Below, piece by piece: positions 37,246-47,400 of a stretch of DNA of 64,000 bases (position 1 is its first letter; the number at the start of each line of letters is the position of its first letter). Position numbers and translations under genes: made by a program. Source of the DNA: Chthoniobacter flavus Ellin428 (GTDB lineage Bacteria; Verrucomicrobiota; Verrucomicrobiia; Chthoniobacterales; Chthoniobacteraceae); the NCBI RefSeq assembly GCF_000173075.1, contig NZ_ABVL01000002.1, positions 248,001 to 312,000 on the forward strand, in the 5' to 3' direction. The notes under the pieces are model-generated. The model was not told the origin of the DNA and did no database searches. It saw only the letters and a program-made list of their open reading frames with translations.

Positions 37246-37397
37246 GAAATTCTTTAGGTTTGGACGCTTGTTCCGGGGAGGAAACGCGGCAAACGCACTG
37301 CTTCTTTCTCAAAAATCCACCGGCGATCGATGATGCTTCACTGGTTCCTGGAAAAGACGGTTTAGTAACCCAAAACTTAGACGCGGCAAGTGGAATA

Positions 37398-39959
37398 TCA
37401 GTGCGGACGCAACAGTAAATCCACGGCATCCCCCGCGCGACCGTTCCGCGCCAGGATCCAGGCGGCCTTGTTGACGAACCACGGCGGCGGGTTTTCGCTG
37501 CTGGCTACCGTGACGATGATATCGTCGCTGGCCGACTTCTCTCCCGCCTGCAGGAGGACCTGGGCCAGTTGCTGGGCATTGACGACATTTTCGGGCCGCG
37601 TGCGCCACGTGTTTTCGAGCACCGCGCGCGGTGTCGTAGGTTCTCCCGGTGGGAACGCGGGCTCGCTCTGCTTGATGGAGAGGAGCTGCCAGGCATGATC
37701 GTCATCGCCCCAGACGTGATACAGCCCCGCCCATTGCTGGTAATCGCGCGCGCCGATCGCCGCATGGCGCTTGGCCCAGGCGTCGAAGTCATCCCGATTT
37801 CCCCAGCGCGCCACGAGGGCGTAGAAGCTCTTCAATTCATCCGCCGTGAGATCATCAGCATCGGCGCGCAGCTTCCACCAACGTCCATAGTAATACGCGC
37901 CGAATGTCTCTGGCACGACCTGCGCGTAGGCGAGGAGTAGTTGCGGATGCGCCTCCACGTAACTCCCCCAGGCCGATTGCGCCATCGGCGATTTCGCCGT
38001 CTCCTGCACCGCCATGCCGAGAATTTCATCGCGATGGATGCCACCGCGGTCGATCGCCTGCTCCCAGTAGCCAAAGGCCAGCCCGGGCACCACCCGTTCG
38101 CAGGCCCGCGCCTGGGCGATGGGCATTTCCCAGTTGCTCGGCTGCAACCGCGACGCCACGCCGAAATGCCGCTGCCAGGAAGTCGTGATCGGCACCGCCA
38201 TCGGACTGGGAGACGTCTTCGGAACTGATACCGTCCTGGCCGCGCCCGCCGGAGCCGCGTCCCCGGCCTTCGTCGCGCTAATCGCGTGAATGGCCAGCGG
38301 CTGAGCCACCGCAGGCTTTTTGCTTTCGATCACCGCCGGCAACACCGACTTGGGCAGCGCATTCTCGGGACCCGCCATCCGCAATTCGCGCAGACCGACC
38401 GCTTGATGCAGGTCCGCATTGAGCGGGAAATAGTGCAGCGTGTTTTGCAATACCGCGAGCGGCATGAGACTGGGCGCGTGCGCGTTAAGCTCAATGAGCC
38501 GGTTCAAACAAAGCGGCGACCAGGCGGGCACGTTCCAGTAAATGGGCAAAAGCCAGAATGCGCCCACCGCCAGCGGAACGAGCGCGGCCTTGCGCGGTTC
38601 CTGCGTGCGGCGACTCTCCGCGCGCATGGGACAGGCCAGGGCCAGCGCAGCCAGCGCAAATCCCGCTGTGCCCCAGCGATGCGCCGGCACGTCGAAGATC
38701 GCGTGAATTAGCAACACTCCGAACGCCGCGAATCCTCCTGCGTGCAGGAAAAAGCTGCGCTGCCGATCGAAGATTTCGCCGATATGCCGCCCCAAAAACA
38801 ATACGACCGCCGCCGCGGCGATGAGCACCGGAATGAGTCCCAGTTCGGTCAGCCATTGCAGCCAACTGCTCTCCGGGTGGATTACGATCTGATTCTCCAA
38901 CTGAATCTTTTGGTAAAACGGGAAAATGCCGGCGAAGGAATCCAATCCGTGGCCGAGCAACGGCGCGTCGTGCCACATGCCGATGGCGTCATGCCACACG
39001 CCGATGCGCGTGAGATTCGAAACCTCACCCGCTTCGTGGGAATGAAAGCGCGCGACCACCTGGTTTCCGAAGACAAAGAGGATCGCGGCAAAGAACAGCC
39101 CCGCCCCCAGCGCGGCGCCGATCGCCCGACGCGTGCGCACTTTGCACAGACAGAGCAAGAGATAGATGGCGAGCCCGGCGCCCAGCGCGATCAAGCCGCC
39201 CCGCGACGCCGTGGTGAGCAAGGCGATGACGACGAGCGCAAGCAGCGCGAGGCCGCCGCAGAAGGTCAACCAGTTCTTGCGCGAGGCCGACCACGTGACG
39301 CAACCGCAGCCGAGCACCGCCGCCATCGCGAAATAATCCGCGGAGTGGTTGCGATTCGGAAATGGGCCAAAGCCGCTCCAGCCGGGCGTCCAGCGGGCCA
39401 GCGGTGTACCGTCATAGATGGCACTGGAGCCGGGATGCGTGGTGGCAAACGACACGATGGCGACGACCGCCGCCGCGGCAAAGAGCGTCCACGCGAGGAA
39501 AGCGCGATGACTGCGCTCTCCGGCCAGCCTGCGCACCCAGAGAAACCACACCACGCCGACGGCTCCCGCGAGCAGCGCATCCAGGGCACGCGCCGGTTCC
39601 GGATGATGGGTAAAGAGCAGCGGCAGCGAATAGTCGCGGGTCAGCGTCGTGCGCCAGACGGTATCGCCAAACCAATTCGCGGGCGCGAATTCCTTGAAGA
39701 GCAGCAACGCGACAAAAGCCAGCGCCAGGCGATTTCCCCAGCGGCTGAGCGGGATGATCGCCGGCGGCTGCAGAAGGATACCCACACCGAGCAAGGCGAG
39801 CAGCCCGATCTGCGGCAAACGATCCACCGCACCGAAGAGCAGCGGTCCAGCCAGGACAATAACCGCGAAGATCCCCAACGCAGCCATCTCCTTCGTAAAA
39901 GGTACGGACTCCTTGCGCCGCTCCGGTTGCGCCCGCTTCTCGCTCCGCCGACTGCTCAT
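37398..39959 (-). CDS. O-antigen ligase/polymerase family protein with long C-terminal domain
   Basis: This 853-residue protein has around 12-13 hydrophobic segments up to about residue 480, with the Wzy_C/WaaL-like stretch LLTTASRGGLIALGAG followed by LLGHGLDSFAGIFPFY and HPESSWLQWLTELGLIP. The last ~350 residues are soluble, helical and repeat-like, similar to TPR-type tails on other bacterial Wzy/WaaL relatives. It should join or polymerise lipid-linked glycans at the periplasmic face. Its ATG overlaps the stop of the WecA-like gene by four bases, so the two are coupled. Confidence 0.82.
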   Translation of the reverse strand: MSSRRSEKRAQPERRKESVPFTKEMAALGIFAVIVLAGPLLFGAVDRLPQIGLLALLGVGILLQPPAIIPLSRWGNRLALAFVALLLFKEFAPANWFGDTVWRTTLTRDYSLPLLFTHHPEPARALDALLAGAVGVVWFLWVRRLAGERSHRAFLAWTLFAAAAVVAIVSFATTHPGSSAIYDGTPLARWTPGWSGFGPFPNRNHSADYFAMAAVLGCGCVTWSASRKNWLTFCGGLALLALVVIALLTTASRGGLIALGAGLAIYLLLCLCKVRTRRAIGAALGAGLFFAAILFVFGNQVVARFHSHEAGEVSNLTRIGVWHDAIGMWHDAPLLGHGLDSFAGIFPFYQKIQLENQIVIHPESSWLQWLTELGLIPVLIAAAAVVLFLGRHIGEIFDRQRSFFLHAGGFAAFGVLLIHAIFDVPAHRWGTAGFALAALALACPMRAESRRTQEPRKAALVPLAVGAFWLLPIYWNVPAWSPLCLNRLIELNAHAPSLMPLAVLQNTLHYFPLNADLHQAVGLRELRMAGPENALPKSVLPAVIESKKPAVAQPLAIHAISATKAGDAAPAGAARTVSVPKTSPSPMAVPITTSWQRHFGVASRLQPSNWEMPIAQARACERVVPGLAFGYWEQAIDRGGIHRDEILGMAVQETAKSPMAQSAWGSYVEAHPQLLLAYAQVVPETFGAYYYGRWWKLRADADDLTADELKSFYALVARWGNRDDFDAWAKRHAAIGARDYQQWAGLYHVWGDDDHAWQLLSIKQSEPAFPPGEPTTPRAVLENTWRTRPENVVNAQQLAQVLLQAGEKSASDDIIVTVASSENPPPWFVNKAAWILARNGRAGDAVDLLLRPH

Positions 39960-41313
39960 GCCCGCCACTTCGATTTCGCCTTGGCGTAGACGGGCCGGAA
40001 GCACTCCGCGAGGCGCTGCCATTCCGGCTCCGTTCCCTTGTGTTGCGGAGCGTGCAGCGTCCAGGGAGTGCTGCCGTTGTATTTAATATGGATTGCGTAT
40101 TCGGCGTCGGACTCACCCTTATCCACAAAGCCTACGCGCCGCATGGTCGTTTCGAAAATGGCCCAAAATTCCTGCGCCGACTTGCATCGATCCGCCTCCA
40201 ACTCGAGCACCTGGGCCTGCAGCAGCGCGTATTGCACCACCCGGCGGCGGCGCACCACGCGGTTGAGCTTGCGCCGCACGTCATCCCACGATTTCAGGAA
40301 GTGGAAATAGCGCGCCGCGAGCAGGGCGAGGAGACAGAGCACGCCAATGCCGATCGGCAGTGTGCCTCCCTGGCTCCACAGAATACTGAGCCCGAACAGG
40401 CTGAGCACGAGACAGATGCCGTAGAGGCCAAAAAGGGATGCGCGTCTTCGAGAAGCCAAGACTTTTGCAGGCGATGGTGGAAGTGCTCGTCGTCCGCGTG
40501 GAAAAGCGGATAGCCACGCAATCCGCGCCGCAGCATGGCAAAGGTCGTATCGAGAATCGGGACGCCGAGCGCGATCATCGTCACGAAAAGCACCTTCGCC
40601 ACCGAGCCTTTGTTCGAACTGGTGAGCGACAGCGCCGCGATGGTGAAGCCGATGAGATAGGCGCCGCCATCCCCGAGATAGATCTTGGCCGGCGGAAAAT
40701 TGAAGACGAGGAAACCGAGCAGCGCGCCCGCGAGGGTGAAGGCGTAACAGGCCACTGGCACCTGGTCGTTGTGCAATCCCACAATGCCCAATGTGACCGA
40801 CATGCACAGCCCGAGACCGCCGGCGAGGCCATCGAAACCATCGATCAGGTTCACGATATTCGGCACGGCGATGAGCCAGAAGACCGTCACCGGCATGCTC
40901 CACTCGCCGAGATCGATGCTGCCCGTGGAGCCCGGATAGGAGAATTTCTCGATGTTCAGCCCGAGATTGTAGACGAGCAGCGCGGTGATGATCTGTCCGG
41001 CGAGCTTCTTCTTCGCCCCGAGCGGCTGCAAATCGTCCCACAGGCCGAGGCCATACATCATGAGACTGCCGAGCAGCACGGGAAACCAGTTGGTCGCATT
41101 TTGCGGACGCAACGCGAAGATGATCAACAGCCCGACCGAAACGGCCAGCATGAGCGGCATGCCACCAAGCCGCGGGACCGGCACTTCCTGCTTTTTGCGC
41201 GACTCGTGGGCAAAATCGAGACCGATACCGCGCTGCGAAAGCCGAATGACCCACGGCGTCGTAAACACCGAGATGACAAACCCGAGCACGAAAAACAAAA
41301 GGGTGTAGATCAC
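39956..41313 (-). CDS. WecA/MraY-type undecaprenyl-phosphate sugar-1-phosphate transferase, frameshifted
   Basis: This integral membrane enzyme starts surface-glycan assembly on undecaprenyl phosphate. The GTG start follows a clear GGAGG. Motifs include KKQEVPVPRLGG, GLGLWDDLQPLGAKKKLAGQ, NIVNLIDGFDGLAGG and AKIYLGDGGAYLIGF, ending in DDEHFHHRLQ. Beyond about base 40465 the reading moves by two bases (two single-base insertions fit, around AAGTCTTGG and CGAAGAC) and continues through more membrane segments (LFGLYGICLVLSLFGLSIL) and a soluble tail. Corrected length is about 451 residues. The soluble C-terminal extension is not part of basic WecA. Confidence 0.82.
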
Positions 41314-41754
41314 GGCGTGCAGCCTCCTTCCCGTTCACGGTAGGAGTCGCTCGGCCTGTGGCTCGATATGTTCAACCGTGGTTCCTCGTAAATCATCGCG
41401 TGCGTGTGAGCACCTAAAATGCCACCAATTTCACGGGCGGCAAGAACAGCGCAAACGCCATTTCGGTGCTTGAACGTATTCAATCGTGAATCCTCGTAAA
41501 TTATTGGGTGCCTTGGCGCACTCAATGGTGGAATTTCACCTGACCTCCATATCAGACTGCGGGAGCGAAATACACCTTAAAACGGCGACCTTCACTCACT
41601 CCTCAACGGACTGGTACGTGTGTGTACGGAAAATTCCGCCGGAGTGTTGGTGCGGGCACTACGTAGAAAATTTGGGCGTCTTATTCATTCCGTGATTGTC
41701 CGTAAACGAGTTGGTTCGTGTTGGTGCGCAGCGTTCGGTCGCGAAAAGCGCACG
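41314..41754. other. 441-base intergenic region with one imperfect direct repeat
   Basis: No convincing gene was found. It looks more AT-rich than the flanks. It contains two related 30-base stretches at 41367-41396 and 41476-41504, both with the core TCCTCGTAAAT preceded by TTCAAYCGTG. They lie 109 bases apart in the same orientation. The short open frames here have no ribosome sites and no recognisable protein features. Confidence 0.5.
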
Positions 41755-42843
41755 TCACAGGCATTTCTCCAACAAGCGTTCCCACGCCCTAAGCATGGCT
41801 TCGCGATGCTCGCGCGGATCGATGCCCGGCTGCGCGGTTTCTCCCGGCGTATTCTTCAGCGCAAACAGCCAATCGGCCACTTGCTCCGCTTGCCCGGGCG
41901 CAAAGACACCGGCGTGCGGGAGCGAGCCGAGCTTCCGCGCGATCGCGCCATCGATCGGCCCGACCCATAGAATCGGCCGCGGCAGACTGAGGATCAGCCC
42001 CAGTTTGCTCGGCCAGAGCATGCCTTGCGCGGCGGGCAATTGCGTGACCGCCAGCACCTGGCCGCGACGCAACGCATCAGGCAACTCCGCCTCATCCACG
42101 TAGCCTTTCCATTCGCACTGCTGCAGGCCGATTTCCGCGGCACGCGCTTCCGCCGCTGGTCGCGATGGTCCTCCGCCTTGAAACAACAGCCGAATACCCG
42201 CCCCGCGCTTTTCGAGGATCTCCTGTGCGGCGAGCAGGGTCTCCCACTCGTGCGCCCGACCCAGATTGCCGGAATAAATCCACGTCCACGGCTCCATGGG
42301 TTCCGCCGTCGCGCGTTGCGCCTGGGCGATGACCGGCGCGAAAACCCAAACGCCGATGACCTCCGGGCTCACGCCATACCGGCGCACGCGGTCGGCCATG
42401 TCTTCATCCAATACGACCACGGCCCGGGCCCGGCGATACGCCCAGCCCATCGCCTTGCCGATCATCTTCGCCAGCAATCCTTCGCGAATCTCACCCAGCG
42501 ACACCGCGATCTCCGGATACAGATCCATGATCCAGTGCACCGATTTCGCCCGATGCCAGAACGCCACCAATGTAGCCACCAGCAGCAGGCACGGCGGTGA
42601 ACTGGCCGAAATGACGACATCCGGGCGCGGCCGGCGAATCCCATCGAGTAACATGCGTCCGAGCGCCTTCGCCTCGCGCAACATCCGCCCGCCTTTGCGT
42701 TGCCCGGCCCGGTAATCCTGCCGCGCCGCGACGAAGTCGACGGCATGCCCGGCGGCCTGCAGGCGGTCCGCCAATTCGCGGAGCAGAACTCCGGTCGGGG
42801 CCGGGTCGGGTGGAAAGTATTGATTCAGGAATAGAATGCGCAC
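41755..42843 (-). CDS. Glycosyltransferase family 4 (WcaI-like)
   Basis: This GT-B glycosyltransferase of about 362 residues starts VRILFLNQYFPPDPAPTG, a wording typical of WcaI/colanic-acid-type enzymes. Other features are DVVISASSPPCLL, HWIMDLYPEIAVSLG, VVLDEDMADRVRRYGV, and the donor-site region ending with SKLGLILSLPRPILWVG. The GTG at 42843 has GGAG 11 bases upstream. It belongs to the minus-strand surface-glycan group with the WecA- and ligase-like genes, but 440 bases separate it from them. Confidence 0.83.
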   Translation of the reverse strand: MRILFLNQYFPPDPAPTGVLLRELADRLQAAGHAVDFVAARQDYRAGQRKGGRMLREAKALGRMLLDGIRRPRPDVVISASSPPCLLLVATLVAFWHRAKSVHWIMDLYPEIAVSLGEIREGLLAKMIGKAMGWAYRRARAVVVLDEDMADRVRRYGVSPEVIGVWVFAPVIAQAQRATAEPMEPWTWIYSGNLGRAHEWETLLAAQEILEKRGAGIRLLFQGGGPSRPAAEARAAEIGLQQCEWKGYVDEAELPDALRRGQVLAVTQLPAAQGMLWPSKLGLILSLPRPILWVGPIDGAIARKLGSLPHAGVFAPGQAEQVADWLFALKNTPGETAQPGIDPREHREAMLRAWERLLEKCL

Positions 42844-43546
42844 GAGTGATCTCCGCGAAAATTCCTTACCGGGTGGATGCTTGTGCCTCAAACCGTTTCG
42901 CCATCACCACCGGATTTCCCCACTCCAAAGCTCCGGCAGCAGGATGGAGAGAGAGATGTCCGTTACCACAAAGTTTTTTCCCACTCGCTCAAAACTTTGC
43001 GTGGCCCGGCCACACAAAACACAAGGTTTGCCCTATATACATGGGCAAAACCTTGTGTTTTTGTGGCACAAGGTCTTGGGGCTAACACAAGGGTTTTAGC
43101 ACAAGGTTTCAAACGTTGTGATGAATCTATTTTCATCTTTTCGTTTCTGTTCTTCCCCGTCGCCACGGGAAAGTGATCTTCCCATTCGACCGAATGAACC
43201 AGCCGGTCTCCCATTTTGGCTCCAGAAATCCGCAATAATGCGATACGTAGGGCCCACAGCCATGGAACCGGGTTGAGGAAAGACAATCATTTTACGCCCT
43301 CCACAGGGCTTCAAACCACCGAGGACGTCCCCTCTGAAAGCTTCCGGTGTTATAATTGCGCGATTGCATGATTTACGTAGCCCTCTTCTGAGGGCGGTGG
43401 CATATCTGGTGCTATCTCAAAGTCAAAAAAATCGGCGGAGCGATAGCTTTTTGATTTGAAACATTGAATTTACTGATCCGTTTTTCAGATCGCAGCAGTC
43501 GAGTGATCGGCGGCGGCGTTCACCTAACCCACTCTCTCTCAATCTC
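42844..43546. other. 703-base non-coding region upstream of the NRPS/PKS operon
   Basis: This stretch separates the minus-strand glycan genes from the plus-strand operon, so it should hold the operon promoter and any promoter of the WcaI-like gene. It contains a strong hairpin (43010-43066), a cluster of CACAAGG repeats, a TATAAT at 43351-43356 without a clear -35 box, and a small perfect hairpin (GCCCTC-TTCT-GAGGGC, 43380-43395). The small open frames here look random. Confidence 0.55.
43010..43106. repeat. 24-bp-arm hairpin followed by CACAAGG direct repeats
   Basis: The arms 43010-43033 and 43043-43066 pair almost fully (CACAAGGTTTGCCC against GGGCAAAACCTTGTG, with CCACA/TGTGG at the base). 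The loop is nine bases, TATATACAT. CACAAGG occurs at 43020 in the left arm and again at 43067, 43086 and 43100; the right arm carries its inverse at 43051. It could be a terminator, an operator array or a repeat element. Confidence 0.65.
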
Positions 43547-44416
43547 ATGCGCCTGACCGCGGAACAAATCGCTTCTTTTCACGAGGACGGGTTCCTCGTC
43601 CTGCAGGATTGGTTCACTCCGGACGAAGTCGACCTGCTTCGGACCGAGACTTATCACGAGTTCGGCAACGACCAACCCGGTCGCATCCTGGAAAAAAATG
43701 GCGCCGTCCGGACCGTCTTCGCCGCGCACAAGAGCAACGACGTCTTTTCCCGGCTCACCCGCCTGCAAAAAATGGCCGAGCCTGCCGCCCAATTGCTCGG
43801 CGACGAGGTCTACGTGCACCAGTTCAAGATCAACGCCAAGCTTGGCCTCGACGGCGACCAGTGGGAGTGGCATCAGGACTATCTCTATTGGCTGAAAGAA
43901 GACGCCATGCCGACGCCGAATGTGCTCAGCGCCGTGGTCTTCCTCAATACCGTCGACGATTTCAACGGACCGCTGTTGCTCATTCCCGGCTCGCAGAAGA
44001 TGGGCACCATCGATCTCGACGTGGAAAAGAAATACCAGCAACTCGACGTCGCGGAATCATGGAAGCCCACCCTCACCGCCGATCTGAAATACAAGATCAG
44101 CAAACGCACGCTCATCCGCGCGCTGGAAAATAGCCGCATCGTCGCCGCCAAGGGCACGCCCGGCTTTGTCGTCTTTTTCCACGGCAATACGCTCCACGCC
44201 TCCGCCGGCAATCTCTCGCCGGTCGATCGCCTGAGCGTCTTCATTTCCTACAACACCGTGGCCAACGCTCTCCAGCCCATCGCCAATCCGCGCCCGACTT
44301 TCATCTCCGAGCGCGATTTTACCCCGATCGCCGCCCTGCCCGACGACGCCCTGCTGGCGCCGCGGAATGGTCACTCTTCGCCGCAACGCGAACAACTCGC
44401 ATCACTCGCCGGCTGA
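43547..44416 (+). CDS. PhyH-family Fe(II)/2-oxoglutarate dioxygenase
   Basis: This 289-residue hydroxylase has the metal ligands His109 and Asp111 in WEWHQDYLYW, the distal His217 (NTLHASAGN) and the 2-oxoglutarate Arg228 (VDRLSVF). The flanking FNGPLLLIPGSQK and EDAMPTP segments resemble the ectoine/proline-type and natural-product PhyH enzymes rather than true phytanoyl-CoA hydroxylases. It is the first gene of the NRPS/PKS operon, 13 bases before the NRPS start. It probably hydroxylates an amino-acid building block or the bound intermediate. No halide-binding Ala/Gly replaces the Asp, so it should not be a halogenase. Confidence 0.85.
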   Translation: MRLTAEQIASFHEDGFLVLQDWFTPDEVDLLRTETYHEFGNDQPGRILEKNGAVRTVFAAHKSNDVFSRLTRLQKMAEPAAQLLGDEVYVHQFKINAKLGLDGDQWEWHQDYLYWLKEDAMPTPNVLSAVVFLNTVDDFNGPLLLIPGSQKMGTIDLDVEKKYQQLDVAESWKPTLTADLKYKISKRTLIRALENSRIVAAKGTPGFVVFFHGNTLHASAGNLSPVDRLSVFISYNTVANALQPIANPRPTFISERDFTPIAALPDDALLAPRNGHSSPQREQLASLAG

Positions 44417-44429
44417 CGCCCTGCCGCCC

Positions 44430-47400
44430 ATGATTTCCACGACGAGTGTTCGCGCCGATGGCCCTCTCTCGCTCGCGCAGCAACGCCTTTGGTTTCTCGA
44501 GCGATTCGAGCGCGACGCCCAGGTGCACCAGAGCACCTGGCAGATCCATCTCGGCCATTTGGATGTCGACCGCTTTCGCGCCGCGCTGGAGACGGTCGTC
44601 GCCCGGCACGAAATTCTGCGCACGACTTTTCCCGAGGTAGACGGCCAACCGGTCGCCCGCATCCATCCGCCGCGTGCGGTGGAATGCCCGGTGATCGAAG
44701 CCGGGAGCCACAACCCGGCGGAGCGTCCGCATTTCAATCTCAGCACCGGCCCGCTTTTCATGGCGCGCCTGCTCGCGTCCGGGGAGAACGACTACACGCT
44801 GCTCTGGGATGCGCATCACATCATCTTCGATCGCGAATCGATCCTCGTCCTCATTCACCATCTCGACGGCGCCTATCGCGAGGAATTCCCGGAGGTGACT
44901 TTTCGCTTCGCGGATTTCGTGCAGCACGAGCAGGAGCTTTTGCAGAGCCCTGAAGCCGAAACACGGCTCGCCTTTTGGAAAGACAAGCTGGCCGCCCCGC
45001 AAGCCACGCTCCAGTTGCCGCTGGAGCGTCCGCGCCCGGCGGTGCAGACCTTCGTGAGTGGCGAGCGCCAGCTCGAGATGCGCCACGCCGTGGAGCCGGT
45101 GGAAGCTTTTGCCCGCGAACGCGGAGTCAGCCCCGTGGTCGTGCTGCTGACGGCGTATCTCGTTTTGCTGCATCGGCACACCCACCAGACGGACCTCACG
45201 ATCGGCCTGCCGAATGCCAACCGCTACGACCGTGAGACGATGAACCTCATCGGCCCGATCGATATCGCGGAAGCCTTTCGCGCCGATCTCAGCGGAGAAA
45301 TCACCGCCGCGCAGTTGCTCGATCGCGTGGTCGCCGGACTCGGCGCCGTGCAGGAGCAGAGCGGGTTGCCCTTCGAGCGCATTCTCGAGGCCGTCCAACC
45401 GGAGCGCAATCTCAGCTATCACCCGCTCTTCCAGACGAGCTTCGAAGTCTATCAGCGCTCCGACTGGTGGATCGATTTTCAGGACGCGCGCAACTGTCTA
45501 TTCACGCCGAAGCACGGCACGGTCGCGCAGGATCTTTCCCTGCTCATCCAGGTCGAGCCCGAGCGTTTCGAGTGCACGCTCCATTATAATAGCGACCTCT
45601 TCACCCCGGCGGTGATCGAGCGCATGCTGGAGCACTATCAGCAGTTGCTGGCCGGCATGGTGAATAGCCCGGACTCGTCGATCGCCACGCTGCCGATGCT
45701 CAACGTGCTGGAGCGCGAGCAACTACTTACCGAATGGAACGCGACCGATTTCAAACACGACACCAGCACCTTCCTGCATCGGCGTTTCGAGCTCTGGGCC
45801 CAGGGGGCGCCGGACGAAACGGCGGTGATTTTCGGCGAGGAATCGCTGACCTACGACGCGCTGAACCGCCGCGCCAATCAGCTCGCGCATCATCTGCGCG
45901 CCGCGGGCGTCGGTCCGGAAATGCGCGTGGGGATCAGCATGCATCGCTCATTCGAGATGCTCGTCGCCGTGCTCGGTGTCCTGAAGACCGGCGCCGGTTA
46001 CGTGCCGCTCGATCCCGCGGTGCCTGCCGAACGGCTGCATTACATGATCGAGGATGCGCAGCTGGCCTCGATCTTGACGCAGGAACGCTTTGTCGAGACG
46101 CTCACTCCGCACGGCATCCTCCTGCTCGCGGTGGATACTGATTGGGGAAAAATCGCCACGCAACCGGAGACCAATCTCGATGCGCCGGACTTCAAGGATT
46201 CGCCGGTCTACATCACCTACACCTCCGGTTCCACGGGCAAGCCCAAGGGCATCCTCATGACGCAGCGTCCGCTGCTCAATCTGCTCGGCTGGATGCTGCG
46301 CACCACGAAGCTGCCGCCCCTGGCGCGCACGCTGCAGTTTGCCTCGTTGTCCTTCGACGTTTCCTTTCAGGATATCTTCTCCACCTGGCTGAGCGGCGGC
46401 ACGCTCGTGCTCATCACTGAAGCCCAGCGGCAGGACCTCGCCGGGCTCGCGGGACTGCTCGATCGTTACGGGGTGCATCGGCTTTTCCTTCCCGCGGTCG
46501 CGTTGCAACAGCTCGCCGAGGGTTTCTGCAACAGCAATCTCGCCTGCGCGAATCTCCGCAAGGTCATCTCGGGCTCGGAGCAATTGCTCATCACCGATTC
46601 CGTGCGGCAGATGTTTACCCGGCTCAAGGAGTGCCGCTTGCACAATGAGTATGGTCCCTCGGAAGCGCACGTCGTCACCGAGTTGAAGATGCCGGATGAT
46701 CCCGCGACGTGGGTGGTGCGGCCGGCGGTCGGCAAGCCGATCGACAACACGCAAATGTACATCCTCGATCGCACCGGCCAACCCGTGCCGATCGGGGTGA
46801 TCGGCGAGTTGCACATTGGCGGCGTCTGCCTCGCCCGCGGCTATCTCGGACGCGAGGAACTGACCGCGGAAAAGTTCATCCACAATCCCTTCAGCATGCA
46901 GTGCAACATGCGCATGTATCGCACCGGGGATCAGGCCCGCTGGCTGGCCAATGGCGACATCGAATTCGTCGGGCGCGTGGATCACCAAATCAAGATTCGC
47001 GGCTACCGCGTGGAGCCGAATGACGTCGAAGCCGCGCTGGAAAAGCACGAGCAGGTGCGCGAGGCCTTCGTCATGGCCCGCGAATTCGGCCCCGGCGACA
47101 AGCGGCTCGTCGCCTATCTCGGCACCGATCCGGCGAATGCACCGGGCGTGAGCGAACTGCGCGCCTTCCTTGCCACCAAGCTGCCGGAATACATGATCCC
47201 GAGCGCCTTCGTGTTGCTCGAGAAGCTGCCCCTCAATGCCAACGGCAAGGTCGACCGCAAGGCCCTGCCCGCGCCGGACAGCGCGCGGCCCGAGCTGGCC
47301 ACGGCTTTCATCGCGCCGCAGGGGGCACTGGAAGAATTCATCGGCACGCAGTGGCGGGATTTGCTGCGCCTGAATCGTGTCGGTTCGCGTGACAATTTTT

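Noticed and set aside
37246..37397. Gap searched for a tRNA or small RNA
   Set aside because: No T-loop, no cloverleaf and no terminator-like structure could be seen.
41486..41695. 69-codon open frame in the gap before the WcaI-like gene
   Set aside because: It has no ribosome site, domain or signal, and lies in repeat-bearing intergenic DNA.
42963..43314. Two short minus-strand frames across the hairpin region
   Set aside because: They arise from the palindrome and look random in composition.
43351..43356. TATAAT upstream of the NRPS/PKS operon as a promoter -10
   Set aside because: No -35-like box lies 16-18 bases upstream, and it is 190 bases from the first gene. Not called as a promoter.
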